Shown: positions 51,027 through 61,031, counted from the first letter of the stretch. The stretch is 64,000 nucleotides of DNA from CAYYYG01 sp964476135 (GCA_964476135.1 CAYYYG010000001.1:32525-96524), one strand, 5' to 3'. Notes: generated by a model not told the origin, from the letters alone. Numbers and translations: made by a program.

Positions 51027-53451
51027 GTATTATCCCGGCAAGATAGATCCAGAAAGTCCCCGGAACAGGCGCAAACCGGAAATATGCGCCCAAAGGAGTT
51101 TGGGCGATAAGCACTGCCGCAATCGATGTCGTAATTACCGCAATAAATAAATATTTGGAAGGTTTGCTTTTCCAGAAGGGCACAATGCCGGTGCGCGTAA
51201 TGAGTATTACTACCGATTGGCTAATGAGCGATTCCATAAACCATCCGGTACGAAAAACAGGAACACTGACATGAATCACATAGAGCAGAACATAAAAAGT
51301 CGCAAAATCAAAAAATGAACTTATTGGACCAAAAGTTATAATAGCTTTGCGGATATATTTCATATCCCAGCTTTTTGGTTCTTTAAGCTCCTCCGCGTCG
51401 ACATTGTCGGTGGGGAGCGCGATCTGGGAGAGGTCATACATTAAGTTGTTAAGAAGTATTTGTATTGGAAGCATGGGCAGGAATGGAAAAATTAGTGAGG
51501 CGACGCTGACAGACATCATATTGCCGAAATTCGAACCCATACCCATAAAAATATATTTCATAGTATTGGCGAATGTGCGCCTACCCTCGATTATACCGTC
51601 ATGAAGCACCTTAAGAGATTTCTTTGTCAATATGACATCAGCCGATTCCTTCGCAACATCAACAGCATTATCGACCGATATGCCAATATCAGCGGCTCTT
51701 AATGGGGGCGCATCGTTAACCCCGTCGCCCATATAACCGACCACATTGCCGTTTTTTTTAAGAGCAAGCACCAGTCTTTCTTTTTGCGAAGGGGTCAGAC
51801 GGGCAAAAATAGTGTTGTCGGCTGCAATCCTTGAGAGCGTCCGCTCGGAAACATGTAGAAGTTGAGACCCAAGGATAACTCCTTTGACTTCAATACCGAG
51901 TTCGGTGCAGACCTTATTAGTCACAAGCTCGCTGTCGCCGGTGAGGATTTTTAAATCGACGCCGGAGTTTTTTAGGTCGGCGAGGATGGCTTTTACAGCG
52001 TGTTTCGGCGGATCCAAGAAAGCGGTGTAACCCGCGAAGATAAGATCATTTTCCTCGCTCTTTGAGTACTCATCATTATGTTTTGCAAGTGGTTTATAGG
52101 CGACCGTCAAAACACGGTAGCCGTCGCGACTGAGTTCTTCGTAGCGATTATGCATTTTTTGTTTAGTATCGGCGGTTAATGGTTTGATTCCTTCCCTGGA
52201 ATCATAATATTTGCAGAGTTCGTTTACCGAATCGGGCGCGCCCTTGCAGATAAACTTTAATTCGGAGTTATTTTGATTTACCACGATCGATAGTCTCTTT
52301 CTTATGAAATCAAAGGGAATTTCGGCGATTTTAGCGATGTTTTTCGGTGCCGCCTCCTTATGAGCAAGTATCGCCTCATCCAGCGGGCTTCTTAAGTTGG
52401 CCTGATATAAACTGTTTATGTATCCCAATTGAAGGACGCGACTATCTTCTTCGTTATAAATATTTTCATATTTTTCAAGCCTGATTTTATTTTCCGTGAT
52501 TGTGCCGGTTTTATCGGTGCAGAGCATATTCATACCGCCAAAATTCTGGATCGAGGGCAGGTGTTTTACGATTACTCCTTTTTTTGCCATCCGGCTTGCC
52601 CCTTGAGCCAGATTTACCGTTACGACCATGGGTAAAAGTTCCGGAGTAAGCCCGACAGCAAGGGCGATTGCGAAGAGAAAAGAGTCAAATAGGTCATGTC
52701 TCATTAATATGTGTGTCATAAAAATGACCATAATCAGCCCGACGGTAATCTGCATTACTAAATATCCAAATTTGCGGATTCCATGTTCGAAGTCGGTTTC
52801 CGGTCTTTTTTTAGCCAATGATTCGGCGATTTCCCCAAATTTTGTATGAGCGCCGATTGCAGTTATTACACAGTACGCTTCTCCGTTTACAATGGTCGAA
52901 CCCATAAATATGTCTGAGCCCATTGTTTTCCCGACGGGGTAGGACTCTCCGGTTAGTGCGGATTCGTCTACGTGAAAATCCTGCGAATTAACTATGATGG
53001 CGTCAGCTGGCACGACATCGCCGGTTGTGAGGTGAATCAGGTCGCCCTGAGTCAGGTGAGGTGCTGTCAGCTCGAATCTTTTGCCGTCCCGGATTACCCA
53101 AGTATGGATTGCCGCTTTCTGTTTCAGTTTTTCGGCCGCTGCGGAGGATTGATATTCCTGGAAAAAATCCAAGATAACACTTACCGCCACGATGCTGATT
53201 ATGATGAAAAAATCAGCGTAACTCTCGGTAAATGCGGAAATAATTGAAGCGATAACCAAGATGATTACGAGCGGATTTTTGAAGCGAATCAACAAGGATC
53301 GGAAAAGACTCTCTTTTCTTATTGTGGCAACTGTGTTTGGCCCGTATATATGATGCCTTTTTTCTGCCTCTTCTGTTGTGATGCCATTCTTCCCGGATTT
53401 TAGTTTGTGCAATAACTGTAGCTGTTTGTCATTGAAGCGCAGGTCTTCCAT
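50965..53451 (-). CDS. mgtA: Magnesium-translocating P-type ATPase (P3B, MgtA/MgtB-like)
   Basis: The 828-residue pump has a cation-ATPase N-domain, TGDVVPADAIIV and the ALTGESYPVGK loop, the phosphorylation site MLCTDKTGTITENK near residue 313, FICKGAPDSV in the nucleotide domain and MGDGVNDAPPLRAADIGISV. The membrane helices with NNLMYDLSQIALPTDNVD fit MgtA-type importers. TATATT ends 6 nt before the ATG, so a long MgtL-type leader is absent. The gene ends inside crtYcd on the other strand. Confidence 0.93.
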   Translation of the reverse strand: MEDLRFNDKQLQLLHKLKSGKNGITTEEAEKRHHIYGPNTVATIRKESLFRSLLIRFKNPLVIILVIASIISAFTESYADFFIIISIVAVSVILDFFQEYQSSAAAEKLKQKAAIHTWVIRDGKRFELTAPHLTQGDLIHLTTGDVVPADAIIVNSQDFHVDESALTGESYPVGKTMGSDIFMGSTIVNGEAYCVITAIGAHTKFGEIAESLAKKRPETDFEHGIRKFGYLVMQITVGLIMVIFMTHILMRHDLFDSFLFAIALAVGLTPELLPMVVTVNLAQGASRMAKKGVIVKHLPSIQNFGGMNMLCTDKTGTITENKIRLEKYENIYNEEDSRVLQLGYINSLYQANLRSPLDEAILAHKEAAPKNIAKIAEIPFDFIRKRLSIVVNQNNSELKFICKGAPDSVNELCKYYDSREGIKPLTADTKQKMHNRYEELSRDGYRVLTVAYKPLAKHNDEYSKSEENDLIFAGYTAFLDPPKHAVKAILADLKNSGVDLKILTGDSELVTNKVCTELGIEVKGVILGSQLLHVSERTLSRIAADNTIFARLTPSQKERLVLALKKNGNVVGYMGDGVNDAPPLRAADIGISVDNAVDVAKESADVILTKKSLKVLHDGIIEGRRTFANTMKYIFMGMGSNFGNMMSVSVASLIFPFLPMLPIQILLNNLMYDLSQIALPTDNVDAEELKEPKSWDMKYIRKAIITFGPISSFFDFATFYVLLYVIHVSVPVFRTGWFMESLISQSVVILITRTGIVPFWKSKPSKYLFIAVITTSIAAVLIAQTPLGAYFRFAPVPGTFWIYLAGIILIYVTVVEFAKIRFYRNTAP

Positions 53452-53457
53452 AATATA

Positions 53458-53463
53458 AATATA
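53458..53463 (-). promoter_or_regulatory. -10 box of mgtA (leaderless)
   Basis: TATATT with its last base at 53458 predicts transcription start at 53451, the A of the mgtA ATG. Confidence 0.45.
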
Positions 53464-53475
53464 CGAAATATGAGC

Positions 53476-53712
53476 TCATTTTTTACCTTCGTTGTGGTGG
53501 TGTCTGCCCCAGCCGACGTTATTCCATATACGTTCATGAAGGAAATACAAGAATGTGTGTATTACGCTCGATATCGCGACTATACCAACAGCAACATCCG
53601 TTCTTCCGATCAATCGGGCGATGATTATGAAGTCGACCGCAAGAATTATAAGCCTAAAAGTGAATGCTTTCGTCAATGAGCGTTTGTAGTGTTCGAAAAA
53701 TTTTATCGGCAT
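53476..53712 (-). CDS. DUF2061 small membrane protein
   Basis: The 78-residue protein has SLTKAFTFRLIILAVDFIII at the N-terminus and two membrane helices, ending HTFLYFLHERIWNNVGWGRHH. This matches DUF2061, of unknown function. A TATACT box lies about 17 nt before the ATG. Confidence 0.82.
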   Translation of the reverse strand: MPIKFFEHYKRSLTKAFTFRLIILAVDFIIIARLIGRTDVAVGIVAISSVIHTFLYFLHERIWNNVGWGRHHHNEGKK

Positions 53713-53784
53713 AGGCTGAATTTTTAATTAGTATATCATAATTTATAGATGTATTTTTTCGGCGCTTTGGTTATAATGAACGCT

Positions 53785-54234
53785 ATGAATATCCTGTTAA
53801 CATATGCAACCTATTCATCGGGGACAAGGGTGGCCGGTGAGTGTGTCGCGCAGGCGCTAACCGAAGCAGGTCACAGTGTGAGCATCAAGGAGGTTGCCGA
53901 GCTGAACCCTGAGGACATGAATGCGTATGAGCTTATCATAATGGGGTCACCCAGTTGGTACAATCATGAAAAAGATGGTATGCCGCATGAAGACTTCATT
54001 ATTTTTTCCGAAAAAGCCAAGGGTAAATCCTTTGAAGGCAAAAAATTCGCGGTTTACGGACTAGGCGACAAAACATACGCCCATTTTTGCGGCGCAGTTG
54101 ATTACTTGGAGAATTTTATAAAAGAAATAAAGGGAACATTAAAGGCACAGTCGATCCGAGTCGACAGTTTTTTCAACGATGAATCAGCTAAGGAGCAGGC
54201 TTTGAAAGACTGGGCGCGGACGCTTGTCCAATAA
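53785..54234 (+). CDS. Flavodoxin
   Basis: The protein of 149 residues begins at ATG 53785 as MNILLTYATYSSGT, the phosphate-binding loop of flavodoxins. GSPSWYN and VYGLGDKTYAHFCGAVD form the flavin sites. It carries electrons at low potential and may pair with the ferredoxin-NADP reductase-like protein at 24,716. TATAAT (53772-53777) places the transcript start at the ATG within a base. Confidence 0.92.
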   Translation: MNILLTYATYSSGTRVAGECVAQALTEAGHSVSIKEVAELNPEDMNAYELIIMGSPSWYNHEKDGMPHEDFIIFSEKAKGKSFEGKKFAVYGLGDKTYAHFCGAVDYLENFIKEIKGTLKAQSIRVDSFFNDESAKEQALKDWARTLVQ

Positions 54235-54239
54235 TCCTT

Positions 54240-55421
54240 ATGAAATTGTTTTTAACACTGCTTTTTTTTGGAGCAATCGGAGCAACTGTTATATATTTCA
54301 TGTATGAACAGCAGATTTATCTTTCGAAAAGAGTTATAAGCACGCATGCTAAGGCGCAGGAGGTAGATGCCCAATTCCGCGAGGCAAAGGATAAACTAGA
54401 ACAAACCGCCCATGAGCTTGATATATTAAGAAACGAGGATCAGCGTACGATTAATAAAAATCTCGAAACAAATATTAAGGAAATAGAATCCGCATATAAA
54501 GATGCGGTTGGCGCGTACGAAGAACTAGTTAAACTGCGTGAGGCGACCAATAAAACAGCCGAATTCGACACAAAATTTGTAAGCGCATTGACCGCCCTTT
54601 CAAAGCGAGATTATGCCTCCGGATCTTCTACCCTTACAGCCTTAAAAAAATCCATATCAAGCGAGAGGGAAAAAATCGCCGCTTCTTTTGCCATTCCTCA
54701 AAATGTGCCTACCAATAATGCACCCCCCGGATCAGGCTATCGGCGCCAGGTTGTTCAGGCCGATATCGGGAGTTATATGGTAGATATTATCGCGGCTGAT
54801 CTCAACTCAACTAGAGTGATAGTAGATACCGCTTCCGACTCCAACTGTGGCAACGATTGTCCAGTGCTTCCATTAGGAGACTATGCCAGTCGTTCCGGTG
54901 CTTATGCCGGAATCAACGGCCCATATTTTTGTCCCGCATCATACCCAAGCTGCGATGGCAAAAAAAACTCATTCGACACGCTCCTTATGAATAAGAAAAA
55001 ATATTATTTTAATTCCGACAATAACGTTTATAGCACCGTTCCGGCTGTCATCTTCTCCGGAAACTCTGCCCGCTGGGTAAGCCGTTCGCTTGAGTGGGGC
55101 CGGGATACGAGTGTGGATTCGGTAATTGCTGGTCAGCCTTTACTATTATTTAATGGAAATGTTGTTTTTGGGGGTGATGGTGAAGTAAAGCGCTCCGGAA
55201 AAGGTACACGGAGTTTTATAGGCACCAAAGGTTCGCTTGTTTATATCGGAGTTGTTCATAATGCCAATGTGGCTGAAGTTGCAAGGGTGCTTAAAGCACT
55301 TGGTCTGGATAACGCTCTTAATCTCGATTCCGGCGGATCGACCGCTCTTATAAGTGGCGGACGTTATCTGGCAGGTCCGGGCCGAAATACGCCGTTTGGA
55401 ATATTGTTTGTAAGAAAGTGA
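54240..55421 (+). CDS. Membrane-anchored phosphodiester glycosidase (NAGPA domain)
   Basis: The 393-residue protein has an N-terminal membrane helix (about 3-23), a coiled coil (about 35-145) and an outer NAGPA-like domain (about 170-393). The domain shows YAGINGPYFCP and the C-terminal LNLDSGGSTALISGGRY with TPFGILFV. Related enzymes remove GlcNAc from phosphodiesters; the bacterial substrate is probably envelope glycan. It starts 5 nt after the flavodoxin gene. Confidence 0.85.
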   Translation: MKLFLTLLFFGAIGATVIYFMYEQQIYLSKRVISTHAKAQEVDAQFREAKDKLEQTAHELDILRNEDQRTINKNLETNIKEIESAYKDAVGAYEELVKLREATNKTAEFDTKFVSALTALSKRDYASGSSTLTALKKSISSEREKIAASFAIPQNVPTNNAPPGSGYRRQVVQADIGSYMVDIIAADLNSTRVIVDTASDSNCGNDCPVLPLGDYASRSGAYAGINGPYFCPASYPSCDGKKNSFDTLLMNKKKYYFNSDNNVYSTVPAVIFSGNSARWVSRSLEWGRDTSVDSVIAGQPLLLFNGNVVFGGDGEVKRSGKGTRSFIGTKGSLVYIGVVHNANVAEVARVLKALGLDNALNLDSGGSTALISGGRYLAGPGRNTPFGILFVRK

Positions 55422-55430
55422 TTTCCACCT

Positions 55431-55916
55431 ATGGAAAACCATCCGCTTCAAAAAGAGTTTGTTGAGGGTACGGTCCCCGATAGTTTGGAGGGATTTTATC
55501 GTGGCTCGATCGAAGAGGTTTACGACACTAATGTGGGAAAAACTTTCATATCCGCAATTGGCGGGTTATGGAGTCCGTGGAAGGGTAAATATTTTTATCA
55601 GAACGGGCGCGGAGATAATATAATGTCCGCGGCTCTTAAATGGCTGGTTAAGATCCGTTTCGGAGATTTTTTTAATGAGAAACAGGGGGACGGGTTTTTT
55701 CATGCCTACCCATTTCAAACCTCCATCAGTGTTTCTATCTACGATGAAAAACCCGTGTTACAACTGTCATACAATTTACCTCAAAACCCACCTTCCGTTC
55801 AGGCTATTATTGACGAAATCGTCTGGACGGGTGAAAAAATTTATCTGGGAAAAATGTATGTCAAAACACAGGAAACTTACAAGTTAAAAGCCTGGTTCAG
55901 GCTTTACGCTCCCTGA
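55431..55916 (+). CDS. Hypothetical protein, 161 residues
   Basis: This soluble protein has a beta-rich look with FYRGSIEEVYDTNVG and AIGGLWSPWKGKYFY. I do not know the family. It follows the NAGPA-domain gene by 9 nt and directly abuts the zinc-ribbon gene on the other strand. Confidence 0.6.
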   Translation: MENHPLQKEFVEGTVPDSLEGFYRGSIEEVYDTNVGKTFISAIGGLWSPWKGKYFYQNGRGDNIMSAALKWLVKIRFGDFFNEKQGDGFFHAYPFQTSISVSIYDEKPVLQLSYNLPQNPPSVQAIIDEIVWTGEKIYLGKMYVKTQETYKLKAWFRLYAP

Positions 55917-56483
55917 TCACATCGGTTCTGACGGAAAATCTTCATCGCCGTTATTTTTGGGTGTTGCCGAGTTTAGCCATTCGACATAAGTGCAACCAAC
56001 AGCTTGTTTCTTTTCCCGATCCCATGTATTGGTTGAGCATTTTTTCAGTTTTTTTCCATTTGCAGTCGTCATGAGAACCAGTTTATTACCACACTGTGGG
56101 CATTCTTCTTCAAGCTCTTCCCGAGTAGTTTTATTAAGCCATTCGATATAGTCACAGCCAGTAGCTTTTTTCGATTCGCGATCCCATCCGGAAGTGGAGC
56201 ATTTTTTTGCTCTTTTCCCAAATCGGGTAGTTATTATTACAAGATTAGCTCCGCATTTAGGGCATTTTTCATCAAGTGTTTCAGGTGGAGTTTCGAGCCA
56301 TTTAACATAATCACAACCTTCGGTTTTTCTGGTTTGCGGATTCCATGAGCCTGTCGAGCAGCGCTGCAGTCTTTTACCTGTTGGAGTTTCGGTTATCGGT
56401 GAAAGTGGACTTCCGCATTTTGGACAGACATCTGATTTGGCTTCTTCCTTATTTGTTTCAGTTTTTGTTTTTGCTTTTGGCAT
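55917..56483 (-). CDS. Stand-alone protein with three topoisomerase-type zinc ribbons
   Basis: The 188-residue protein has three repeats of about 50 residues, each with CPKCG or CPQCG, then R/K-KCST.. and GCDYVKW/GCDYIEW/GCTYVEW. These are the C4 zinc ribbons found at the C-terminus of topoisomerase I, here without the enzyme. It has a charged tail at each end. It probably binds single-stranded DNA or works with topoisomerase in trans; that is inference. Confidence 0.8.
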   Translation of the reverse strand: MPKAKTKTETNKEEAKSDVCPKCGSPLSPITETPTGKRLQRCSTGSWNPQTRKTEGCDYVKWLETPPETLDEKCPKCGANLVIITTRFGKRAKKCSTSGWDRESKKATGCDYIEWLNKTTREELEEECPQCGNKLVLMTTANGKKLKKCSTNTWDREKKQAVGCTYVEWLNSATPKNNGDEDFPSEPM

Positions 56484-56645
56484 ATTTTAATAAGCGTGAA
56501 ATTGATGAAATGCCTAAGATAATCACGCCACTTTATCGGGCACGTGGAAAAATATAGTGGAATTTTACTTAAAGGTCAATAGCATATTGTCTACAAATGT
56601 TAAAAAATCCCTTCACAGTCGGCAGACTGATATAATCTACTTAGT

Positions 56646-57317
56646 ATGAAAAGCGAAGAAAACCTAAAAACCCTAAAAGCGATGGCGATGGACATTGAGT
56701 TTCTTATAATAAGCGTAATCCAGGGGATGGCTTTACAAATCCTTGCCAGTGTGGCTGCCCCTATACTTGGCGATCTTAAATTTGAATTCTGGCCTTATTT
56801 ATTTTCCGCATTTGTATTAATACTGGTTTTCTGGTCACAGTCGGTAATACATGCCTGGAGTTTTATAGATTGGCCGATAGATCTGCCACACGCGTTTCTT
56901 TATTTTCTTGCCAGTTTTATTGAGGTTATTGCATTTATTTATATTACTGATCCTTTGAGATGGTATTTGTTTGGATTGGTTTTTCTGGTTGTGATGGCAG
57001 TTTTGTATGTCTATGATTTGTCGGTCATAAAAAGACGGAAAAATTATTTTAAGAAAAATCAGGCGTATATGCGGCTCTTTCATCATACCTATACTCGACA
57101 AATAAAAGAACTGAAGGTATTGGTGACCTCAGCGCTGATTTTTAACATTACTGCTTCGGTACTCATTTTTACAATGAAATCTTTATTTCTTGAAAGCCGT
57201 TATCATGTTATTATAGGCACAACCCAAGCCATATTTAGCTGCGGTCTGCTATATGTATCTATTAAGGGATTTAAGAAACGGACAAAGCTGATTACGGAAG
57301 CATTTATAGCTGAATAA
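56646..57317 (+). CDS. Hypothetical six-helix membrane protein
   Basis: The 223-residue protein has about six membrane helices with a central basic loop (SVIKRRKNYFKKNQAY). I know no family. TATAAT (56631-56636) lies 9 nt before the ATG, giving a leader of about 3 nt. tRNA-Ala follows on the other strand. Confidence 0.65.
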   Translation: MKSEENLKTLKAMAMDIEFLIISVIQGMALQILASVAAPILGDLKFEFWPYLFSAFVLILVFWSQSVIHAWSFIDWPIDLPHAFLYFLASFIEVIAFIYITDPLRWYLFGLVFLVVMAVLYVYDLSVIKRRKNYFKKNQAYMRLFHHTYTRQIKELKVLVTSALIFNITASVLIFTMKSLFLESRYHVIIGTTQAIFSCGLLYVSIKGFKKRTKLITEAFIAE

Positions 57318-57322
57318 AATTG

Positions 57323-57396
57323 TGGACCTGAGGGGACTCGAACCCCTGATCTCCTGACTGCCAGCCAGGCATTCTAGCCAACTGAACTACAGGCCC
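57323..57396 (-). tRNA. tRNA-Ala (anticodon GGC)
   Basis: The 74-nt cloverleaf has acceptor GGGCCTG with CAGGTCC, anticodon loop CTGGCAG and T arm AGGGG-TTCGAAC-CCCTC (first pair lost). CCA is not encoded in the usual place. Confidence 0.94.
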
Positions 57397-57437
57397 TTTT
57401 AATTCATCTTTTCCTACGATATTATAGAATACTAACA

Positions 57438-58079
57438 ATGATATTTAAAGACCGCGAAGATGCCGCCAACCAGCTTGCCACATTGCTGCAATTAAGGCTG
57501 AAATCGACGCCGCCCAGTAAAATCGTAGTCGCCTCACTGCTACGCGGCGGTGTACCGGTGGGTGCGGTTGTTGCCAACCATCTGAAATGTGGACATATTG
57601 CGCTGCCTGTTGCCAAAGTCGGTGCGCCGAATAACAAAGAATTGGCGCTAGGCGCACTTTGTTTCGATATAACTTATCTGGAAAAGAATACTATCGATCA
57701 GTTTTTGGGAATGAAAAGAAGCGAGATTGTCTCGCAAATTGAGCTGGCGCGGAAGAAATTTTATTCGTATGTCGAAAATTTTCAGATAGATGAGCTGAAA
57801 ACCAAAGTGCTGATTGCCGGACAAAATGTGATCATAGTGGATGATGGTATTGCAACTGGCGCAACGGTGAAAGCCGCAGCGCTTTTTGTATCCATGCACA
57901 GACCGCATTCCATTATTATCGCTTCTCCAGTAGTTCTCGGAGGATTTCAAGCGCCCCGCATTGACCTGTTGACGCTCAATATTGCCCGTAGCGCGCATTC
58001 GATATCGCAGTTCTATCGATTCTTTCCTCAGGTCGGCGATGAAGAGGTGAAAAAGTATTTCCCTCAACCGACAAAATAA
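57438..58079 (+). CDS. Phosphoribosyltransferase domain protein
   Basis: The 213-residue protein has the type I PRT fold with the PRPP loop VIIVDDGIATGATVKAA near residue 132 and VASLLRGGVPVGAVVA. It may be a ComF-like or purine PRT; the substrate is not clear. It overlaps the membrane glycosyltransferase gene on the other strand by 16 bp. Confidence 0.85.
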   Translation: MIFKDREDAANQLATLLQLRLKSTPPSKIVVASLLRGGVPVGAVVANHLKCGHIALPVAKVGAPNNKELALGALCFDITYLEKNTIDQFLGMKRSEIVSQIELARKKFYSYVENFQIDELKTKVLIAGQNVIIVDDGIATGATVKAAALFVSMHRPHSIIIASPVVLGGFQAPRIDLLTLNIARSAHSISQFYRFFPQVGDEEVKKYFPQPTK

Positions 58080-59194
58080 CCCTGGATAAAATAGCTCAAA
58101 ACTACGGCATGCAAAATGAGAAACAGAATGGCAATACCGTATTTAATGATATTAGATTTAATGGAAGAAAATACTATGTAAGCCGATAGCGCCATTACGC
58201 TATAGCGCGGCATCGAAGAAAAAGTACCGGTCAAGGTTGGCAGTATTAGATATGCCGCTGAAAAAAAAGCCAGTCCAAGACGTGGGAGTTGGTTTTTAGT
58301 CCCACTCTTCAAAATAGAGAAAATTTCCCAACAAACAGCGCTGAACATTGCTGAAAAACTAACAAATTCAAGCACTGATACGAAATAACGTGAATCATGA
58401 TTAGCTGTAATAAATATTTTTAAGTAACGGAAAATCACCTGCGGCAATAGGATTATGTGGGTAGATCGGTAAGCTCCAAATACCGGTTGAACAGTCGCAA
58501 AATAAAAAGGGTCTCCGGTTGTTGCTGAAAGATAGACCATATAAGAAATTAAGCCGATAAATGGCGTAATAACCAATAGCATAATTTGTTTGTTTTTTTG
58601 CGGCCACAATTGTATTATGAAGGGCAGTGCGAGAAATACACCGGAAAGCCGCGAAAGCGATGCGAGTGCTGCCGAAATAGCTGCCAGAAAATATGCCCTC
58701 TTATTCAGATGATATAACGAAAATGAGATGAGAAATAAAAACAAAGATTCGCCATAAAGGGCGCCAAAGAAAAAGGAACCAGGGTAAAGACACATGAATA
58801 TCACAACCCACGTAATCTGACGCTGTTTTAATCCTATATTATCAAGATATTTCGTAAAAAAAACCAGAGCCGCAGCTCCCGATATCCATGAGATAAGAAT
58901 TCCGGCTGCGACGGAATTTCCGGAAAAAAGTGGCGATATATATCTTATTAGCAATGGATAAAGGGGAAAGTAAGCCTGTTCATAGTTATCATAACCGTGC
59001 TGTGAAATTCTTACATAGTGAACGCCGTCGAAATTTCCAAAAGCGGCAAAATAGTGGGGCAAGAAAGACAGGTCGAGTATTTCTTTATACGGAAAAAAGC
59101 CAAGATACTCTATAAAATAAGGGGCAATTACCGCGATCGTAAGATCGATAATGCGGAAAATTAAAAAGATGAGTATTACTGTTGTTGTAGCCAT
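58064..59194 (-). CDS. Membrane mannosyltransferase, PIG-V-like
   Basis: The 376-residue protein has ten or more helices. After the first helix is FDGVHYVRISQHGYD with the likely catalytic Asp, then YFPLYPLLIRYI, as in PIG-V-type GT-C glycosyltransferases. It would use a polyprenyl-linked sugar outside the membrane. It overlaps the previous gene of the same strand by 19 bp. Confidence 0.78.
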   Translation of the reverse strand: MATTTVILIFLIFRIIDLTIAVIAPYFIEYLGFFPYKEILDLSFLPHYFAAFGNFDGVHYVRISQHGYDNYEQAYFPLYPLLIRYISPLFSGNSVAAGILISWISGAAALVFFTKYLDNIGLKQRQITWVVIFMCLYPGSFFFGALYGESLFLFLISFSLYHLNKRAYFLAAISAALASLSRLSGVFLALPFIIQLWPQKNKQIMLLVITPFIGLISYMVYLSATTGDPFYFATVQPVFGAYRSTHIILLPQVIFRYLKIFITANHDSRYFVSVLEFVSFSAMFSAVCWEIFSILKSGTKNQLPRLGLAFFSAAYLILPTLTGTFSSMPRYSVMALSAYIVFSSIKSNIIKYGIAILFLILHAVVLSYFIQGYFVG

Positions 59195-59724
59195 TCCAGG
59201 GAGCGATCCTGGACTTTTTTAGTATCACCCCAAAGTATCATAACGTTTTTAGGATCGACTCCTTGTTTTTGAATCCAATCATGTACCGATTTGGCAGCTT
59301 TGCGGAAAAGATCCCGCTGCTTTGCCATTTCCGGGGAATTGTCCGGAATTTCATAATCAACTTCGCTTATGGTCACGGTTATTAGCCATTGGCTAATTGC
59401 AGGATTTGTTTTTGGGATATAAACATTTGTTTCCTCTCCCGAATCCAGCTTCACCTTTGCATTGTATGGAAGCTGCAGATTTAATTTTTCGATATTTTTT
59501 ATTGAAGTTTGTACATCTTTAGCCTGTAGGTTAACACCGACATTACCCGCAACCGCAATAGTTGGCGCACTGTATGCTGAGGTAAAAGCTGTTTCGGCGA
59601 TTTTAATTTCCTCTTTGGGTTTATTGGGCGGAGATGGTTTTTTAAGAGTCCAGTTGATAATAAGAAGTGTGATAAGCACTAAGACTCCGGCTGCGATTAT
59701 GATTTTATATTTAGAGTTCAGCAT
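59176..59724 (-). CDS. Membrane-anchored hypothetical protein
   Basis: Starting at ATG 59724, the protein of 182 residues has one membrane helix (about 7-24) and an outer part ending RSLEWLQQQ. I do not recognise a domain. The chosen start overlaps the upstream secreted-protein gene by 7 bp, so coupling is likely; an ATG at 59751 is also open. Confidence 0.6.
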   Translation of the reverse strand: MLNSKYKIIIAAGVLVLITLLIINWTLKKPSPPNKPKEEIKIAETAFTSAYSAPTIAVAGNVGVNLQAKDVQTSIKNIEKLNLQLPYNAKVKLDSGEETNVYIPKTNPAISQWLITVTISEVDYEIPDNSPEMAKQRDLFRKAAKSVHDWIQKQGVDPKNVMILWGDTKKVQDRSLEWLQQQ

Positions 59725-60986
59725 GAGTGTTTGTCGCAATATGAAACCCACTTTATAACACTTAAACCACCTGGGCGCTTGAACACAGGCGCCGGATTAC
59801 ATAATACCCGATCGCCGTCGCAATACGGTAAACACATAGTTGCGTGTTTCTGATCGAACCAGTTCATCGGGTACGGATGATCATCGCCTTTGAATGCCGG
59901 CGGACAGCCTTTATAAATACCATTACATTTATCGCAGTTGGTATTTCCCCAACCATTGTATCCCGCCATTCCGGCTGCCAGTTGGGCGATGCTTGTAATT
60001 TGTCCTTGGAGTTTGTTTTCGACCAGTATCCGTGCTCCATCGCACGCGGCATCGACAAATGTCTTGTAACCACATCCGCCGGCAACCGGCACTGTGCGGC
60101 AAGGGCCTATATTTTGCGGACTACATGTGCCAGCACGATCAGGCTCCGCAACGCCGATACTTCTGCCGCTTATTATCGATTTTGAAGGGTCGCAGGAACC
60201 GCCAGTTTCTACATGGTGAAACCCGCTTAATATTTGCCAGGGCACGGGAGCGCCGTTTTTATCGGTTCGGTATTGCTGATACATGGCAACTGCCTGTTGA
60301 TATAGAGCTTTATTGGCTAAGCAGCGGATAGCGTGAGAAACATACTGCTGAGGAGTGGCGTCTGAGGGATTAAGCAACGTATCCAAACCTTGCGGAATCG
60401 GCTGATTAGGCAGAGTGGGTATTGGTGAGCCGACTCCCACACTTGGTGCCGGTGTTCCCGGGCCAACGGATATATTCGGATTCTGGTAACCTAAGCATAT
60501 TTTAGTTAATGTTTCCCTGAGTCCGAGATCATTTCCGAATAACTGGATAAGTCTCCTTATTAAAGCTTCCGCGTCATATTTTGTGCATTTGTTAAGATCT
60601 GTAGACGGCGCGTCCGTCGGTTGCACCGCTAATGTTACTGAAGGAACCGGTCTAGTAGGAGACAGGATACTGTTGGGGCAAACCGCTCGATATTCGTAGT
60701 ACCCGCGTACCCAATCGGCGTCTTCGTAACTTCCGTCGCCGTTGGGATCGCAGTATCCACCAGGAAATGTTTGTGGACAGCCTTGAGTCTGATGCGGATG
60801 AAAACACATGTTGTCTGTCCAGTTGTGTACATCAGGCGGTGGATTACATCCGCAGCCGTTTGCGACCGGTGTTGCTTCCTGAGCAAAAACCAGTTTTTGC
60901 TGTTTTGTTTGGTCTCTGCTTATAAAAAAAGAAATCAGAATTAACAAAAATACAGATAATAGAATATTTCTAGCAGTTAGTTTCAT
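59718..60986 (-). CDS. Secreted Cys-rich protein with transglycosylase-like region
   Basis: The 422-residue protein has an N-terminal signal (about 1-35, RNILLSVFLLILISFFIS and VFAQEA), a Cys-rich region to residue 100, a Pro/Thr linker and a C-terminal domain (about 215-400) with ILSGFHHVETGGSCDPS and LAAGMAGYNGWGNTNCD. The Glu in HHVETGG and the layout suggest a lysozyme or lytic transglycosylase. It may cut peptidoglycan for pilus or T4SS parts. It has over twenty Cys. TATAAT lies 9 nt before the ATG. Confidence 0.65.
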   Translation of the reverse strand: MKLTARNILLSVFLLILISFFISRDQTKQQKLVFAQEATPVANGCGCNPPPDVHNWTDNMCFHPHQTQGCPQTFPGGYCDPNGDGSYEDADWVRGYYEYRAVCPNSILSPTRPVPSVTLAVQPTDAPSTDLNKCTKYDAEALIRRLIQLFGNDLGLRETLTKICLGYQNPNISVGPGTPAPSVGVGSPIPTLPNQPIPQGLDTLLNPSDATPQQYVSHAIRCLANKALYQQAVAMYQQYRTDKNGAPVPWQILSGFHHVETGGSCDPSKSIISGRSIGVAEPDRAGTCSPQNIGPCRTVPVAGGCGYKTFVDAACDGARILVENKLQGQITSIAQLAAGMAGYNGWGNTNCDKCNGIYKGCPPAFKGDDHPYPMNWFDQKHATMCLPYCDGDRVLCNPAPVFKRPGGLSVIKWVSYCDKHSC

Positions 60987-61031
60987 AAACCTTTAATTAT
61001 AGTATCATCAGCCGCAGCTTGTTTCAAGGTA

